Assembly (NCBI GenBank): GCA_002102225.1 | Contig: LQPB01000086.1 | Coordinates: forward strand, 1 to 64,000 | Direction of reading: 5' to 3' | Origin: Mycobacterium interjectum | GTDB taxonomy: Bacteria; Actinomycetota; Actinomycetes; Mycobacteriales; Mycobacteriaceae | DNA length: 64,000 nucleotides | Shown here: in pieces, positions 44,266 through 52,798 of the stretch | Layout of the letters: each line of letters opens with the position of its first letter | Numbering within the stretch: the first letter of the stretch is position 1 | The notes under the pieces: generated by a model | The model's database searches: none | What the model saw: the letters and a program-made list of their open reading frames with translations, nothing else | Told to the model about the DNA's origin: nothing | Program-made: the position numbers and the translations under genes

Positions 44266-46023
44266 ATGACCGAAACTTCAGCACCCGTTCGGCGGTTGAG
44301 CCGACGGAGGAGGATCGCGCTCGCCGCCGGCCTGCTGGTCGTCGTCGGCATCGCCGCGGCGGTAAGCATTTTCGCCGTAACGGCGCACCGGCCAGCGCAG
44401 ACGCACACCGTGTCCTACTCGGCTCAGGTCACGCTGCCCTTCGTCCGGCTGCACATCCCCGTCGCGGTGGCCGTGGACACCGCGGGCAACTCCTACGTCG
44501 CCGATGACGACACCAACACGGTGTGGAAGCTGGCCGCGGGCGCGACCGTCCCAACCCCGCTGCCGTTCAACGACATCAAGCACCCCAGCGGAGTGGCAGT
44601 CGGCACCGCGGGCAACCTGTACGTCACCGACGGAGGCAACGGTCGTGTCCTGGAGCTGACGGCGGGTTCGAGCACCCCGACCGTGCTGCCGTTTGCTGGG
44701 CTCAAGGACCCCATGGGCGTGGCGGTGGACGCCGCGGGGAACCTCTACGTCGCGGACTACAACGGCGGCCGGGTGCTGGAACTGGCGGCGGGAGCGAACG
44801 CGCCGACCGAGCTACCCGTCACCGGCTTGAAGCGCCCCATGGGCGTCGCGGTGGACGGCGCAGGCACCGTCTACGTCGCCGACGACAATCACGGCACCCG
44901 GGTGCTGAAACTCGCGGCGGGGCAGAGCGTCCCGGACGTGTTGCCCTTCACCGGCCTCAGGGGACCGAGTGGTGTCGCGGTCGACGCCAAGGGCACCGTC
45001 TACGTCTCAGACAAAACCGCCCAAAAGGTGTGGACGCTGCCCGCGGGTTCGAGCACCCCGGTCGAGCTGCCATCCCCGCAGCTCGGCGGCCCGCTCGGCC
45101 TCGCGGTGGATGCCGCCGGCGCGTTGTACGTGACGGACGCCAGCAACGGTCCGGTGATCAAGCTCGCGGCGGGGGATGGCAGCCGAACCATCCTGCCCTT
45201 CAGCAATGTGAGTCGCCCGCGGGGCGCGGCGGTGGACACCGCGGGCAACCTCTACGTCGTCGACGGCACACACGTGCTGAGGCTGGCGCCCGGGGCGAGC
45301 GCCCCGACCGAGCTGCGTTTCCCCGGTCTCCAGTCCGCCGACGCGGTGGCGGTGGACGCCGCGGGCAACCTCTACGTCACCGAAGAGGACAACCACAAAT
45401 TCGCTGTGGATAACGACCCGCGGGTGTGGAAATTGCCGGCCGGGGCGAGCTCCCCAATCCGCCTGCCGTTTCCCGACCTGAAGGAACCAGCGGCCGTGGC
45501 CGTCGACACCTCGGGCAACGTCTACGTCACCGATCAGTACAAGAACCGGGTATGGAAATTGGCGGCCGGGGCAAGCGCGCCGATCACGCTGCCGTTGGCC
45601 CATCTCGAGAATGTCACCGGTATCGCGGTGGACAACGGCGGCAACGTATACGTCGTCGACCACGGCGCCAAGCAGGTCGTGGAGCTTGCGGCGGGGGCGA
45701 ACGGCCCGACGGTGCGGGCGGTGCCCGGACTCGAGGCGCCGGATGGCGTGGCCGTCGACGACGACGGCAACATCTACGTCACCGACTTCCACGATCAATG
45801 CGAACCGCGCGAGGGGCCGTGCGCCTTCCTCATGACGACGGGGCGGGCCGGTGACGGCCGGGTGCTGAAGCTGGCCGCGCATTCGAACACCGTTACGGTG
45901 CTGCCGTTCAACGGCCTCGACCGCTCGTGGGGTGTGGCGGTGGACCACCGCGGCGATGTCTTTGCCGTCGACGGCGGCGACCGGGTGCTCGAGGTCGCCG
46001 TGCGGGAATCGGGCGAGCGATGA
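44266..46023 (+). CDS. Membrane-anchored NHL-repeat beta-propeller protein
   Basis: Protein of 585 residues. A basic N-terminus and one membrane helix (about 20-42) anchor it with the C-terminal part outside. The rest is 12 repeats of about 42 residues with the core GVAVDAAGNLYVTD and an ending of type RVLELAAGASAPTELPF. The repeats match the six-bladed sensor of the serine/threonine kinase PknD, but there is no kinase domain. Twelve repeats suggest two propellers in tandem. A Cys pair (DQCEPREGPC) interrupts the eleventh. It has its own 104-bp upstream region without the 19-bp motif. Confidence 0.85.
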   Translation: MTETSAPVRRLSRRRRIALAAGLLVVVGIAAAVSIFAVTAHRPAQTHTVSYSAQVTLPFVRLHIPVAVAVDTAGNSYVADDDTNTVWKLAAGATVPTPLPFNDIKHPSGVAVGTAGNLYVTDGGNGRVLELTAGSSTPTVLPFAGLKDPMGVAVDAAGNLYVADYNGGRVLELAAGANAPTELPVTGLKRPMGVAVDGAGTVYVADDNHGTRVLKLAAGQSVPDVLPFTGLRGPSGVAVDAKGTVYVSDKTAQKVWTLPAGSSTPVELPSPQLGGPLGLAVDAAGALYVTDASNGPVIKLAAGDGSRTILPFSNVSRPRGAAVDTAGNLYVVDGTHVLRLAPGASAPTELRFPGLQSADAVAVDAAGNLYVTEEDNHKFAVDNDPRVWKLPAGASSPIRLPFPDLKEPAAVAVDTSGNVYVTDQYKNRVWKLAAGASAPITLPLAHLENVTGIAVDNGGNVYVVDHGAKQVVELAAGANGPTVRAVPGLEAPDGVAVDDDGNIYVTDFHDQCEPREGPCAFLMTTGRAGDGRVLKLAAHSNTVTVLPFNGLDRSWGVAVDHRGDVFAVDGGDRVLEVAVRESGER

Positions 46024-46182
46024 GGGTGGCCTCCGCGCCGGGCACCGGTACCTGCTGCTGCGGAAATTCGCTTGTGGCCAACGCAACTCCTGCTCTCGGC
46101 TCGTGAGCCCGGCTTTCCGCGATAGCGCTACGAGCGCAGCCGACGGGATTCGGAGTCTCGTTTCCCTCGGGGAGGCTAACTG

Positions 46183-46914
46183 TTACCGGCCGATGTTCGA
46201 TTGTTCGCCGAACGAGGTTCGGGCGTCGCCCTGGAACGCCTCGCGCCGGATCATTTCCCACACCGTCGGGGTGTGTTCCGTTGTCGACACCACAACGGCC
46301 TTCCGGTGAGCCGTACCGTCCGGGACGACCCTGACGAGGTAGTCCGCCAGGTCGATGCGGGCCGTGAACGCGCCCACCGGTTCGACTTCTCCCGCAACAT
46401 AATTCGTCACCCGAGGCAGGTCGAACAGGCCCGACGGCCGCACGATCGTCCAGGCCAGGCCGCTTTCTCGGACCTCCGCCTCCATCCGCCGGATGTCGTC
46501 ATAGACGGTCTTGCCGATGGTGCGGGCGATGATGGGCTCGAACAGCCGCAGCGCCGCCGGTGTGTGCCGCCGCCCGCGGGCGGGGTGGGCGCCGGTGCTG
46601 CTTACCACGACAAGCCGGTTGACGGCCGCCTCCCGCATCGCGTTGACGATGTTGCGGGTGCCGACCGAATACGTGTCGACCGGCCCGCGGGTGAACGGCA
46701 CCCCGAGCGTGGACAGCACGGCGTCGGCGCCGGCGACAGTCTCGGCTAGGCCGGCGCGGCGCACGTCCGCGCCGACGACCCTCAGCCCCGGATCGGTGAC
46801 GGGGAACTCGTCGGGTCGGCGGGTCACGGCGACGGCCGAGTGGCCCGAGTCGAGGACGCGACGGGTCAGCAGCCGCCCGGTCGATCCGTTCGCACCGAAG
46901 ATCACGATGTGCAT
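46183..46914 (-). CDS. NAD(P)-binding atypical SDR
   Basis: Protein of 243 residues. The N-terminal IVIFGANGSTGRLLTRRVL is a GxxGxxG dinucleotide site. DAVLSTLGVP, VVVSSTGAHPARG and WTIVRPSGLFD follow the pattern of NmrA/SDR_a5-like reductases. The YxxxK motif is not obvious, so the role may be reductase or redox sensor. It is not linked to the pathway operators and converges on the NHL gene. Confidence 0.8.
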   Translation of the reverse strand: MHIVIFGANGSTGRLLTRRVLDSGHSAVAVTRRPDEFPVTDPGLRVVGADVRRAGLAETVAGADAVLSTLGVPFTRGPVDTYSVGTRNIVNAMREAAVNRLVVVSSTGAHPARGRRHTPAALRLFEPIIARTIGKTVYDDIRRMEAEVRESGLAWTIVRPSGLFDLPRVTNYVAGEVEPVGAFTARIDLADYLVRVVPDGTAHRKAVVVSTTEHTPTVWEMIRREAFQGDARTSFGEQSNIGR

Positions 46915-46979
46915 GAGAACTCCTCCCGTTCGCCGCTACGACGAGACGGGCCGGACGAAAGTTACAGCGGCGCCGAACC

Positions 46980-48128
46980 TCAGGTCGTCAGGATCGTCGC
47001 GGCGGCGGTGCCGGGCGCCCCGTACAGCTGGGTGAAGCCGACCTTCGGATCGCCGGGGACCTGCCGGTCGCCCGCCCCGCCGCGGAGTTGGCGGACGATT
47101 TCGTGGATCTGGCGCAGTCCCGAGGCGCCGATCGGCTCGCCGTTGGCGATCAGCCCGCCATCGGTGTTGACCGGCATGGCGCCGCCGATCTCGGTGGCGC
47201 CGTCGGCCAGCAGCTTCTGCTGATCACCGTGCGCGCAGAACCCGCACTCGGCCATGTGGATGATCTCGGCGCCCGCGTCGGTGTCCTGCAGCTGGATCAC
47301 GTCGACGTCGTCGGGCGCCACACCGGCCTTCTCGAATGCGGCCCGCGCGGCGTACACGGTCGGCGCGACGTCCTCGTCGACCGGCGCGAAGGTGGTGTTC
47401 ACCTCGTACGCACCGTAGCGGCGGGTGCGGACCTCGACCGCCCGCAGGTAGACGGGCTTGGGGGTGTAGCGGTGCGCGATATCGGCCCTGCACATCACCG
47501 CGGCCGCGGCCCCCTCGTCGGGCGCGCAGAACATGTACTGGGTCAGCGGGTAGTTGAGCATCGGCGAACTTAGGATCTGGTCCTCGGGGATCGCCTTGCG
47601 GCGGAACGCGTTCGGGTTCAGCGAACCGTTGCGAAAGTTCTTCGCGGCGACCTTGGCGAGCGTCTCGGCGGAGATGTTGTGCTCGTGCAGATACCGGTTC
47701 GCCTTCATGCCGAAGAACTTGGTGGTGAGGTACTGTCCGTTCTCGGCATACCAGCTCGGCATGCCCACCAGCGCCGGATCTTCGGTGAACGCCCCGCGCG
47801 GGTGCTTGTCCAGGCCGATGGCGATGCCGATGTCGTAGTCGCCCAGGCGGATTCCGTCGGCACAGGCCTTGACCGCGCTGGCCGCGGTCGCGCACGCGTT
47901 GAACACATTGGTGAACGGGATGCCGGTGAGGCCGACCATGCCGACGATCGCGTCGGGGTTGGCCACCGTCCAGCTGCCACCGGTGGCGAATTGGATGTCC
48001 TGCCAAGCGACGCCGGCGTCGGCGATGGCGGCGAAGATCGCGTCGACGCCCATCTGCATCGCCGACTTGCCCTCGAAGCGGCCGAACGGGTGCAGACCCA
48101 CCCCGATGATGGCGACGTCGTTCGTCAT
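46980..48128 (-). CDS. Lipid-transfer/thiolase-like protein (SCP-x/Ltp type)
   Basis: Thiolase-superfamily protein of 382 residues. The nucleophile lies in VFNACATAASAVKA; the C-terminal part has NTDGGLIANGEPIGASGLRQIHE in place of the usual GHPxGxxG, as in mycobacterial Ltp proteins. These act as retro-aldol lyases or thiolases on steroid-type side chains, often with a DUF35 partner. No DUF35 gene is seen here. GGAGAGACAG precedes the ATG. Last gene of the operon from 51398. Confidence 0.85.
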   Translation of the reverse strand: MTNDVAIIGVGLHPFGRFEGKSAMQMGVDAIFAAIADAGVAWQDIQFATGGSWTVANPDAIVGMVGLTGIPFTNVFNACATAASAVKACADGIRLGDYDIGIAIGLDKHPRGAFTEDPALVGMPSWYAENGQYLTTKFFGMKANRYLHEHNISAETLAKVAAKNFRNGSLNPNAFRRKAIPEDQILSSPMLNYPLTQYMFCAPDEGAAAAVMCRADIAHRYTPKPVYLRAVEVRTRRYGAYEVNTTFAPVDEDVAPTVYAARAAFEKAGVAPDDVDVIQLQDTDAGAEIIHMAECGFCAHGDQQKLLADGATEIGGAMPVNTDGGLIANGEPIGASGLRQIHEIVRQLRGGAGDRQVPGDPKVGFTQLYGAPGTAAATILTT

Positions 48129-48153
48129 CTGTCTCTCCTTGTCTCGGGCGGCG

Positions 48154-48960
48154 CTAACGGCGGCGCACCAGCTGTGCCTGCTGAAGGGCGGCCACCGCCC
48201 CGTGCCGGTCGAAAAGCGTGGCGATGGAGACACCCACTCCATCTCGGCCGTAGTGGTTTTCGGCTCTGACGCCGATCCATTCCCCGTCCGGGACGCGGTG
48301 TATGTGCACGGTGAGGTCGGTGTTGAGGAACAACCATTCGGCGACGCTGAGGCGGCTGCCCATGCCGTTGGCGATGTCGGCCACCGCGAACAACCGCTGC
48401 ATCGGGGTCATCGATTCGCCCTGGACGAGGTCGACGATCGGTCTGGCCCAGCACTCCCCGGGCACATCGTTGAGAATGTCGTTCAGCCAGCGCCAATCCA
48501 GGCTCTGGATGTAGGTCTGGTTCGCGTCGTTGTCGGGATGGCGGACCCGCCCTTCGCCGAGGGGTCGCAGCGGGGGAGATGGGGTGAAGAACAGCTCGGC
48601 CGCGTCACCCGCCTGGAATCGCCACGCTATCGCGGTGGCGACGGGTCGGGGCCGACCGTCGGGGCCGGGCGCCAGCAGCTGCGCGTTCAGCAACTCGATC
48701 TTGGTGCCCGGGCGCTCGACGTGGGCGCGCACCCACAGCGGCCCGGCCACCGGGACCGGGCCGAGCAGGTCGACGACGACGCGGCTGAGCCGGGCGTCGT
48801 CGCGTGGCGAGCAGCGCTCCAGGGCGCGCACCAGCAGGGCCGACACGGGTGCGGCATTCTGCATTGTCGGCGACCAGGTGCTGATGACATGATCCGAAGC
48901 GCTGAACCTCTCGCCGAGTGGATCGTCTGGATCGGCAAGCTCGTAGTAGGCGTCGGTCAA
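48154..48960 (-). CDS. Acyl-CoA thioesterase-like protein (double hotdog)
   Basis: Protein of 268 residues with two hotdog halves: VSALLVRALERC...LSRVVVDLLGPVPVAGPLWVRA in the first, and WLFLNTDLTVHIHRVPDGEWIGVRAENHYGRDGVG in the second, as in TesB-type thioesterases. The TTG at 48960 gives a TTGA overlap with the CoA-transferase stop; no ATG or GTG lies nearby in frame. Likely hydrolyses a pathway acyl-CoA. Confidence 0.78.
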   Translation of the reverse strand: MTDAYYELADPDDPLGERFSASDHVISTWSPTMQNAAPVSALLVRALERCSPRDDARLSRVVVDLLGPVPVAGPLWVRAHVERPGTKIELLNAQLLAPGPDGRPRPVATAIAWRFQAGDAAELFFTPSPPLRPLGEGRVRHPDNDANQTYIQSLDWRWLNDILNDVPGECWARPIVDLVQGESMTPMQRLFAVADIANGMGSRLSVAEWLFLNTDLTVHIHRVPDGEWIGVRAENHYGRDGVGVSIATLFDRHGAVAALQQAQLVRRR

Positions 48961-50180
48961 GCGATGGCCCCCGCGTCCTTGAGCTCGGCGATGCGGTCCC
49001 AATCCATTCCGAGCTCCATCAGGACGATTTCGGTGTGCTCGGAGGCTTGCGGCGCACGGGTCGTCACGAGCGGCTCGTGGTTGAACTGGACCGGGCCGCG
49101 GACGACGCGGAACGGTTTGCCGCCGCTGGCGACTTCGACCTCGGCGATCATGTCGTTGGCGAGGGCCTGCTCGTCGTCGACCAGATCGAGCAGGCTCTGG
49201 AAGGGCGCCCACTGGCCCTTCATCGTCTTGAGGTGCTGGCGCCAGTACTCAAAGGGCTTGCCGGCGAAGGCCTTCGCGATCAGCTCGGCGGCCGCGTCGG
49301 CATTCTGGATCAGCGGGAGCACTTCGGAGAAGCGCGGATCGTCGGCGGCCTCGGGGATGCCGAGGTGCTCGAAGGTGTCGCGGATCAGCCCGGTCGGGCT
49401 GATGATGCACAGGTTGATGGTGCCGCCGTCGGAGGTTTCGTAGTTGCCCATGAAGGGATTGACCGACTTTCCGGTCCCCGGCATGGGTGTTCGCATCACC
49501 TCGCCCGTCTCCATGCCCTGCGTCACGCTGGCGCCCGCCGCCCACCAGGCGGTGCTCAGCAGCGACACATCCATTTCGACGGCCTCGCCCGTGCGCTCGC
49601 GGTGCAGCAGCGCGGCCGAGATGCCGCCGGCGATGAACATGCCGCCGATGGAATCGCCGAACGCGGGAATGCCCTGTCCCAGTGCGCCGCCCAACTCCTC
49701 CGGCGTCAGCGCGTAGCCGATGCCGCTCCGCGTCCAGAACACGGTGCCGTCGTAGCCACCGACGTCGCGTTCGGGTCCCTTGTCGCCGTACGCCGAACCG
49801 CGGGCATAGACGATGTTCGGGTTCACCGCCCGGATGTGTTCCACGTCGAACTTGTGCTTTTGCCGCACCGCGGGCATGTAGTTGGTCAGGAACACGTCGG
49901 ATGCCTTGGCCAGTTCGTAGATCACTTCCTGCCCACCGGGCGTGGACACGTCGATCCCGACGCTGCGCTTGCCGCGGTTGGGATGCTCCATCAGCGGGTG
50001 TCGCTCCGGATCGACCTGAATGCCACCCATATTGAGGAAGCCGCGTTGGGTGTCGCCGCGCACCGGGTGTTCGACCTTGATGACGTCCGCGCCCCAATCG
50101 GCGAGGATCGCGCCCGCCGCCGGGACGAATGTGAACTGCGCAAGCTCGAGGACCCGAAAGCCCGCCATTACCTTGATCAT
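48957..50180 (-). CDS. Family III CoA-transferase
   Basis: Protein of 407 residues beginning AGFRVLELAQFTFVPAAGAILADWGADVIKVEHP, the CaiB/BaiF signature. The catalytic Asp is probably that in GGYDGTVFWTRSG. It would transfer CoA between pathway acids, or act as racemase for a methyl-branched acyl-CoA. It lies 9 bp behind the P450 gene in the operon from 51398. Confidence 0.87.
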   Translation of the reverse strand: MIKVMAGFRVLELAQFTFVPAAGAILADWGADVIKVEHPVRGDTQRGFLNMGGIQVDPERHPLMEHPNRGKRSVGIDVSTPGGQEVIYELAKASDVFLTNYMPAVRQKHKFDVEHIRAVNPNIVYARGSAYGDKGPERDVGGYDGTVFWTRSGIGYALTPEELGGALGQGIPAFGDSIGGMFIAGGISAALLHRERTGEAVEMDVSLLSTAWWAAGASVTQGMETGEVMRTPMPGTGKSVNPFMGNYETSDGGTINLCIISPTGLIRDTFEHLGIPEAADDPRFSEVLPLIQNADAAAELIAKAFAGKPFEYWRQHLKTMKGQWAPFQSLLDLVDDEQALANDMIAEVEVASGGKPFRVVRGPVQFNHEPLVTTRAPQASEHTEIVLMELGMDWDRIAELKDAGAIA

Positions 50181-50189
50181 TCCCGGACC

Positions 50190-51398
50190 CTACTGCGCGT
50201 CGAACGTCACCGGAAGCGCGGTGGGCGAACGGAAGGGCTGCCCGTGAATGTGTGGGTCATCGTCGGTCAGCAGCCTGAGGTTGGCCAGGCGGTTCAGCAG
50301 GCATTCGAGCGCGACCCGGGTTTCCAGCCGGGCCAGGTGAAGACCCAAACACGTGTGCTCACCGGCGGCGAAGGAGATGTGCGGCAGGTGCTTGCGGAAG
50401 ATGTCGAATTCCTCCGGGCGTTCCCAGCGGCGCTCGTCGCGATTCGCCGAACCAATGCACACCCCGACGACGGCGCGGGCCGGAATCTCGACCCCCTCGA
50501 GTGCGGTGTCCTCCGTGGTGAACCGCTGCACGGTGGTCAGCGGCGTCTCGTAGCGCAGCCCCTCCTCGATCGCCTGGCCGATCAGCTGGCGGTCGGACTG
50601 CACCGCTGCGAACTGCTCCGGGTGGGTGAGCAGCAGAAACAGCAGGTTTCCCGAAGACCGGTAGGTGGTCTCCAAACCGGCGGGCAGCAGCAGGCGCAGG
50701 AAGGAGTAAATCGCCTCGTCGCTGAGCTTCTCGCCATCGATCTCGGCGCTGACCAGGTCGCCGATGATGTCCTCGGTGGGTCTGGACTTGCGTTGCTCGA
50801 TCTGCTCGACGAAGTAATCCTTCAGCGCGGCCGACGCCTCGAAGGCCCGCTCGTAGTTGACGTGGTAGCTGATCAATTCCACGGCGCGCTGGCGGAACAC
50901 CGGCAGGTCCTCGGCCGGCAGCCCCAACAGTTCGGCGATGACCCGGGTGGGAAATTCGAAGGTGAACTGCCGGACCAGGTCCGCCTCGCCGGTGTCGATG
51001 AATTCGTCGATCAACGCGTTGCAGATCGGCCGCACGACAGCGGGCTCCCACCGGGCCAGCGCCTTGGATTTGAATGCCGCCGACACCAGGTTGCGATGGT
51101 CGCGGTGCTTCCTGCCTTCCATCGCCAGAATGGTCGGCCCCATGAACAACCCGATCGTTTTGTCGTACGGTGCGGAGCTGAACACCCGGCCGTCGCGGAA
51201 CACCGTGTTCACCGACTCGAACGACACCGCGGAGTACTCGCGCTTGGGCATCAGCGACTCCGGCGTCTTCGAATAGTCCATGACGGTGCCGGCGAACACA
51301 CCGGCCTGCCGGCGCTTATGGGCGAAGAAGGGGTAGGGGTCGCGAAGGCTGACGGTTTCTTGGCCGGTTTGGGTGCCGGTGCGGACGTGGGTCGTCAC
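50190..51398 (-). CDS. Cytochrome P450
   Basis: P450 of 402 residues with I-helix LLPAGLETTYRSS, ExxR in EEGLRYETP and haem loop FAAGEHTCLGLHLARLE (Cys350 as ligand). The I-helix Thr needed for oxygen activation is present. It heads a four-gene operon and lies 50 bp from the best copy of the 19-bp operator. No ferredoxin gene is adjacent. Confidence 0.9.
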   Translation of the reverse strand: MTTHVRTGTQTGQETVSLRDPYPFFAHKRRQAGVFAGTVMDYSKTPESLMPKREYSAVSFESVNTVFRDGRVFSSAPYDKTIGLFMGPTILAMEGRKHRDHRNLVSAAFKSKALARWEPAVVRPICNALIDEFIDTGEADLVRQFTFEFPTRVIAELLGLPAEDLPVFRQRAVELISYHVNYERAFEASAALKDYFVEQIEQRKSRPTEDIIGDLVSAEIDGEKLSDEAIYSFLRLLLPAGLETTYRSSGNLLFLLLTHPEQFAAVQSDRQLIGQAIEEGLRYETPLTTVQRFTTEDTALEGVEIPARAVVGVCIGSANRDERRWERPEEFDIFRKHLPHISFAAGEHTCLGLHLARLETRVALECLLNRLANLRLLTDDDPHIHGQPFRSPTALPVTFDAQ

Positions 51399-51448
51399 CT
51401 AGATCTCCAGCATCTTCAGCGGGAACGTGCGGTCCTTGCGTAAGATCG

Positions 51449-51467
51449 TACTGTAATTCTTACAGTA
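51449..51467. promoter_or_regulatory. 19-bp catabolic-regulon operator, copy 4 (best)
   Basis: TACTGTAA-TTC-TTACAGTA: perfect 8-bp arms. It lies upstream of the P450 gene start (51398, minus strand). Downstream of it on the other side is only the 3' end of the SDR gene, so it serves a single promoter. Confidence 0.75.
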
Positions 51468-51504
51468 GACAATATGGGCAGGCCCGGAGCGGCCCAGCCG
51501 GCAG

Positions 51505-52323
51505 CTAGCGCGTCAGCCTTGCGGCGCGGGCCAGCAGGGCGGCGTATCCCACGCCCAGCACGCGGGGCATCGCCGCCATGGCGCGTCCGTCGGGCCCGAT
51601 GAGGATCCTGGCCCGGTTCTTCTCGGTTCCCCGGAGGATCACCCGGGCGGCCTTTTCGGGAGAGGTGAGCGCCGCGCGTCCGAAAAGCTTCGCCGCCAGG
51701 TCGGGATCCTCGGTGGCCGCGGCGCGCATGTTCGCCCCGAAGTTGGTGCGCACCACACCGGGGTGGACGCAGTGCACGGTCACCGGATGGCGTTCGATGA
51801 TCATCTCCTGGCGCAGCGCCTCGGTGAGGCCGCGCACCGCGAATTTCGAAGTGCTGTAGGCGCCCTGGTACGGAATCGCGATGAGGCCGAAGGCGCTGGA
51901 CAGGTTGACCAACCGCGCCGGACGCTCCGGGGAGCCCGACTCGATGAGCTGCGCAAGGAAGGCCTTCGTCCCGTTGACGACGCCGCCGATGTTGATGCCG
52001 ACGAGCCAGTCGAAGTCCGCCCAGGACATGTCCGCAACGCTGGCGAACAGGTCGACGCCGGCGTTGTTGAACACCATCGAGGCCGGCCCCAGGTCGCGGC
52101 GCACCTGGTCGGCATGGGCGAGCATGGCGTCTCGGTCGGCGACGTCGACCCGGTATGTCGTCACCGTGCCGGGCGGGCAGGCGGTTTGGGTTTCGGCCAG
52201 ATTCTTCGGGTCGATGTCGGACGCCGCGACGTGTGCGCCGTCGCGGCTCAACGCGAGCGTCAAGGCGCGCCCGATGCCGGAGCCGGCGCCGGTGACGACG
52301 GCGACGCGGTCTTGGAACCTCAC
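51505..52323 (-). CDS. Short-chain dehydrogenase
   Basis: SDR of 272 residues: VVTGAGSGIGRALTLAL, NNAG, SSAFG, YSTSKFAVRGLTEALRQE. The C-terminal part GPDGRAMAAMPRVLG is of the acetoin-reductase-like group common in mycobacterial lipid loci. GTG start overlapping the upstream stop (GTGA). Last gene of the operon starting at 56680. Confidence 0.87.
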   Translation of the reverse strand: MRFQDRVAVVTGAGSGIGRALTLALSRDGAHVAASDIDPKNLAETQTACPPGTVTTYRVDVADRDAMLAHADQVRRDLGPASMVFNNAGVDLFASVADMSWADFDWLVGINIGGVVNGTKAFLAQLIESGSPERPARLVNLSSAFGLIAIPYQGAYSTSKFAVRGLTEALRQEMIIERHPVTVHCVHPGVVRTNFGANMRAAATEDPDLAAKLFGRAALTSPEKAARVILRGTEKNRARILIGPDGRAMAAMPRVLGVGYAALLARAARLTR

Positions 52324-52796
52324 CTGGCCGCTCCCGCCTCGACGATTTCGCGGATCCGGTCCACCGACGCGTCGATGTTGCGCTGCAGATCCGCCCGGCG
52401 GTCGCGGACGAACAAGAAGAGATGTTCGAAAACCACGGCGGCGAACGGCAGCGGGACGCACATCCGGAAGGTCTCCGTGAGGCGCGTGGTGCCGGCGGCG
52501 CTACCGGGTTCGATCAGATAGGTCCACTGCGTCCAGTCCCCTCCCATCGCCTGGACGACGAACGAGAACCTGCGCCCGGGCTCCGCGTCGACCACGTTGG
52601 CAACGGTCTTCCAGCGGCCGAGCCGGCGGCGGTTCCACGCCCGAAAACGGTCCGGCGCTAACCACTCCGCGCGCGTCGTTTCCGGGCTCCACTCGGGGAT
52701 TCGCGTGACGTCGGAGACGACGGCGTAGACCTGCTCCGGCGAGGCATGCACCTCGGTCGAGGCCCTCAGCGTCTCGTCCTTCTGCAGCACCGGCAT
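52320..52796 (-). CDS. SRPBCC-fold protein
   Basis: Protein of 158 residues with the START/polyketide-cyclase pattern: ASTEVHASPEQVYAVVSDVTRIPEWSPE near the N-terminus, GRRFSFVVQAMGGDWTQWTYLIEP, and a long C-terminal helix RNIDASVDRIREIVE. These proteins bind hydrophobic ligands in a deep cavity. It is placed between an acyl-CoA synthetase and an SDR and may carry or modify the substrate. Confidence 0.82.
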   Translation of the reverse strand: MPVLQKDETLRASTEVHASPEQVYAVVSDVTRIPEWSPETTRAEWLAPDRFRAWNRRRLGRWKTVANVVDAEPGRRFSFVVQAMGGDWTQWTYLIEPGSAAGTTRLTETFRMCVPLPFAAVVFEHLFLFVRDRRADLQRNIDASVDRIREIVEAGAAR

Positions 52797-52798
52797 CC

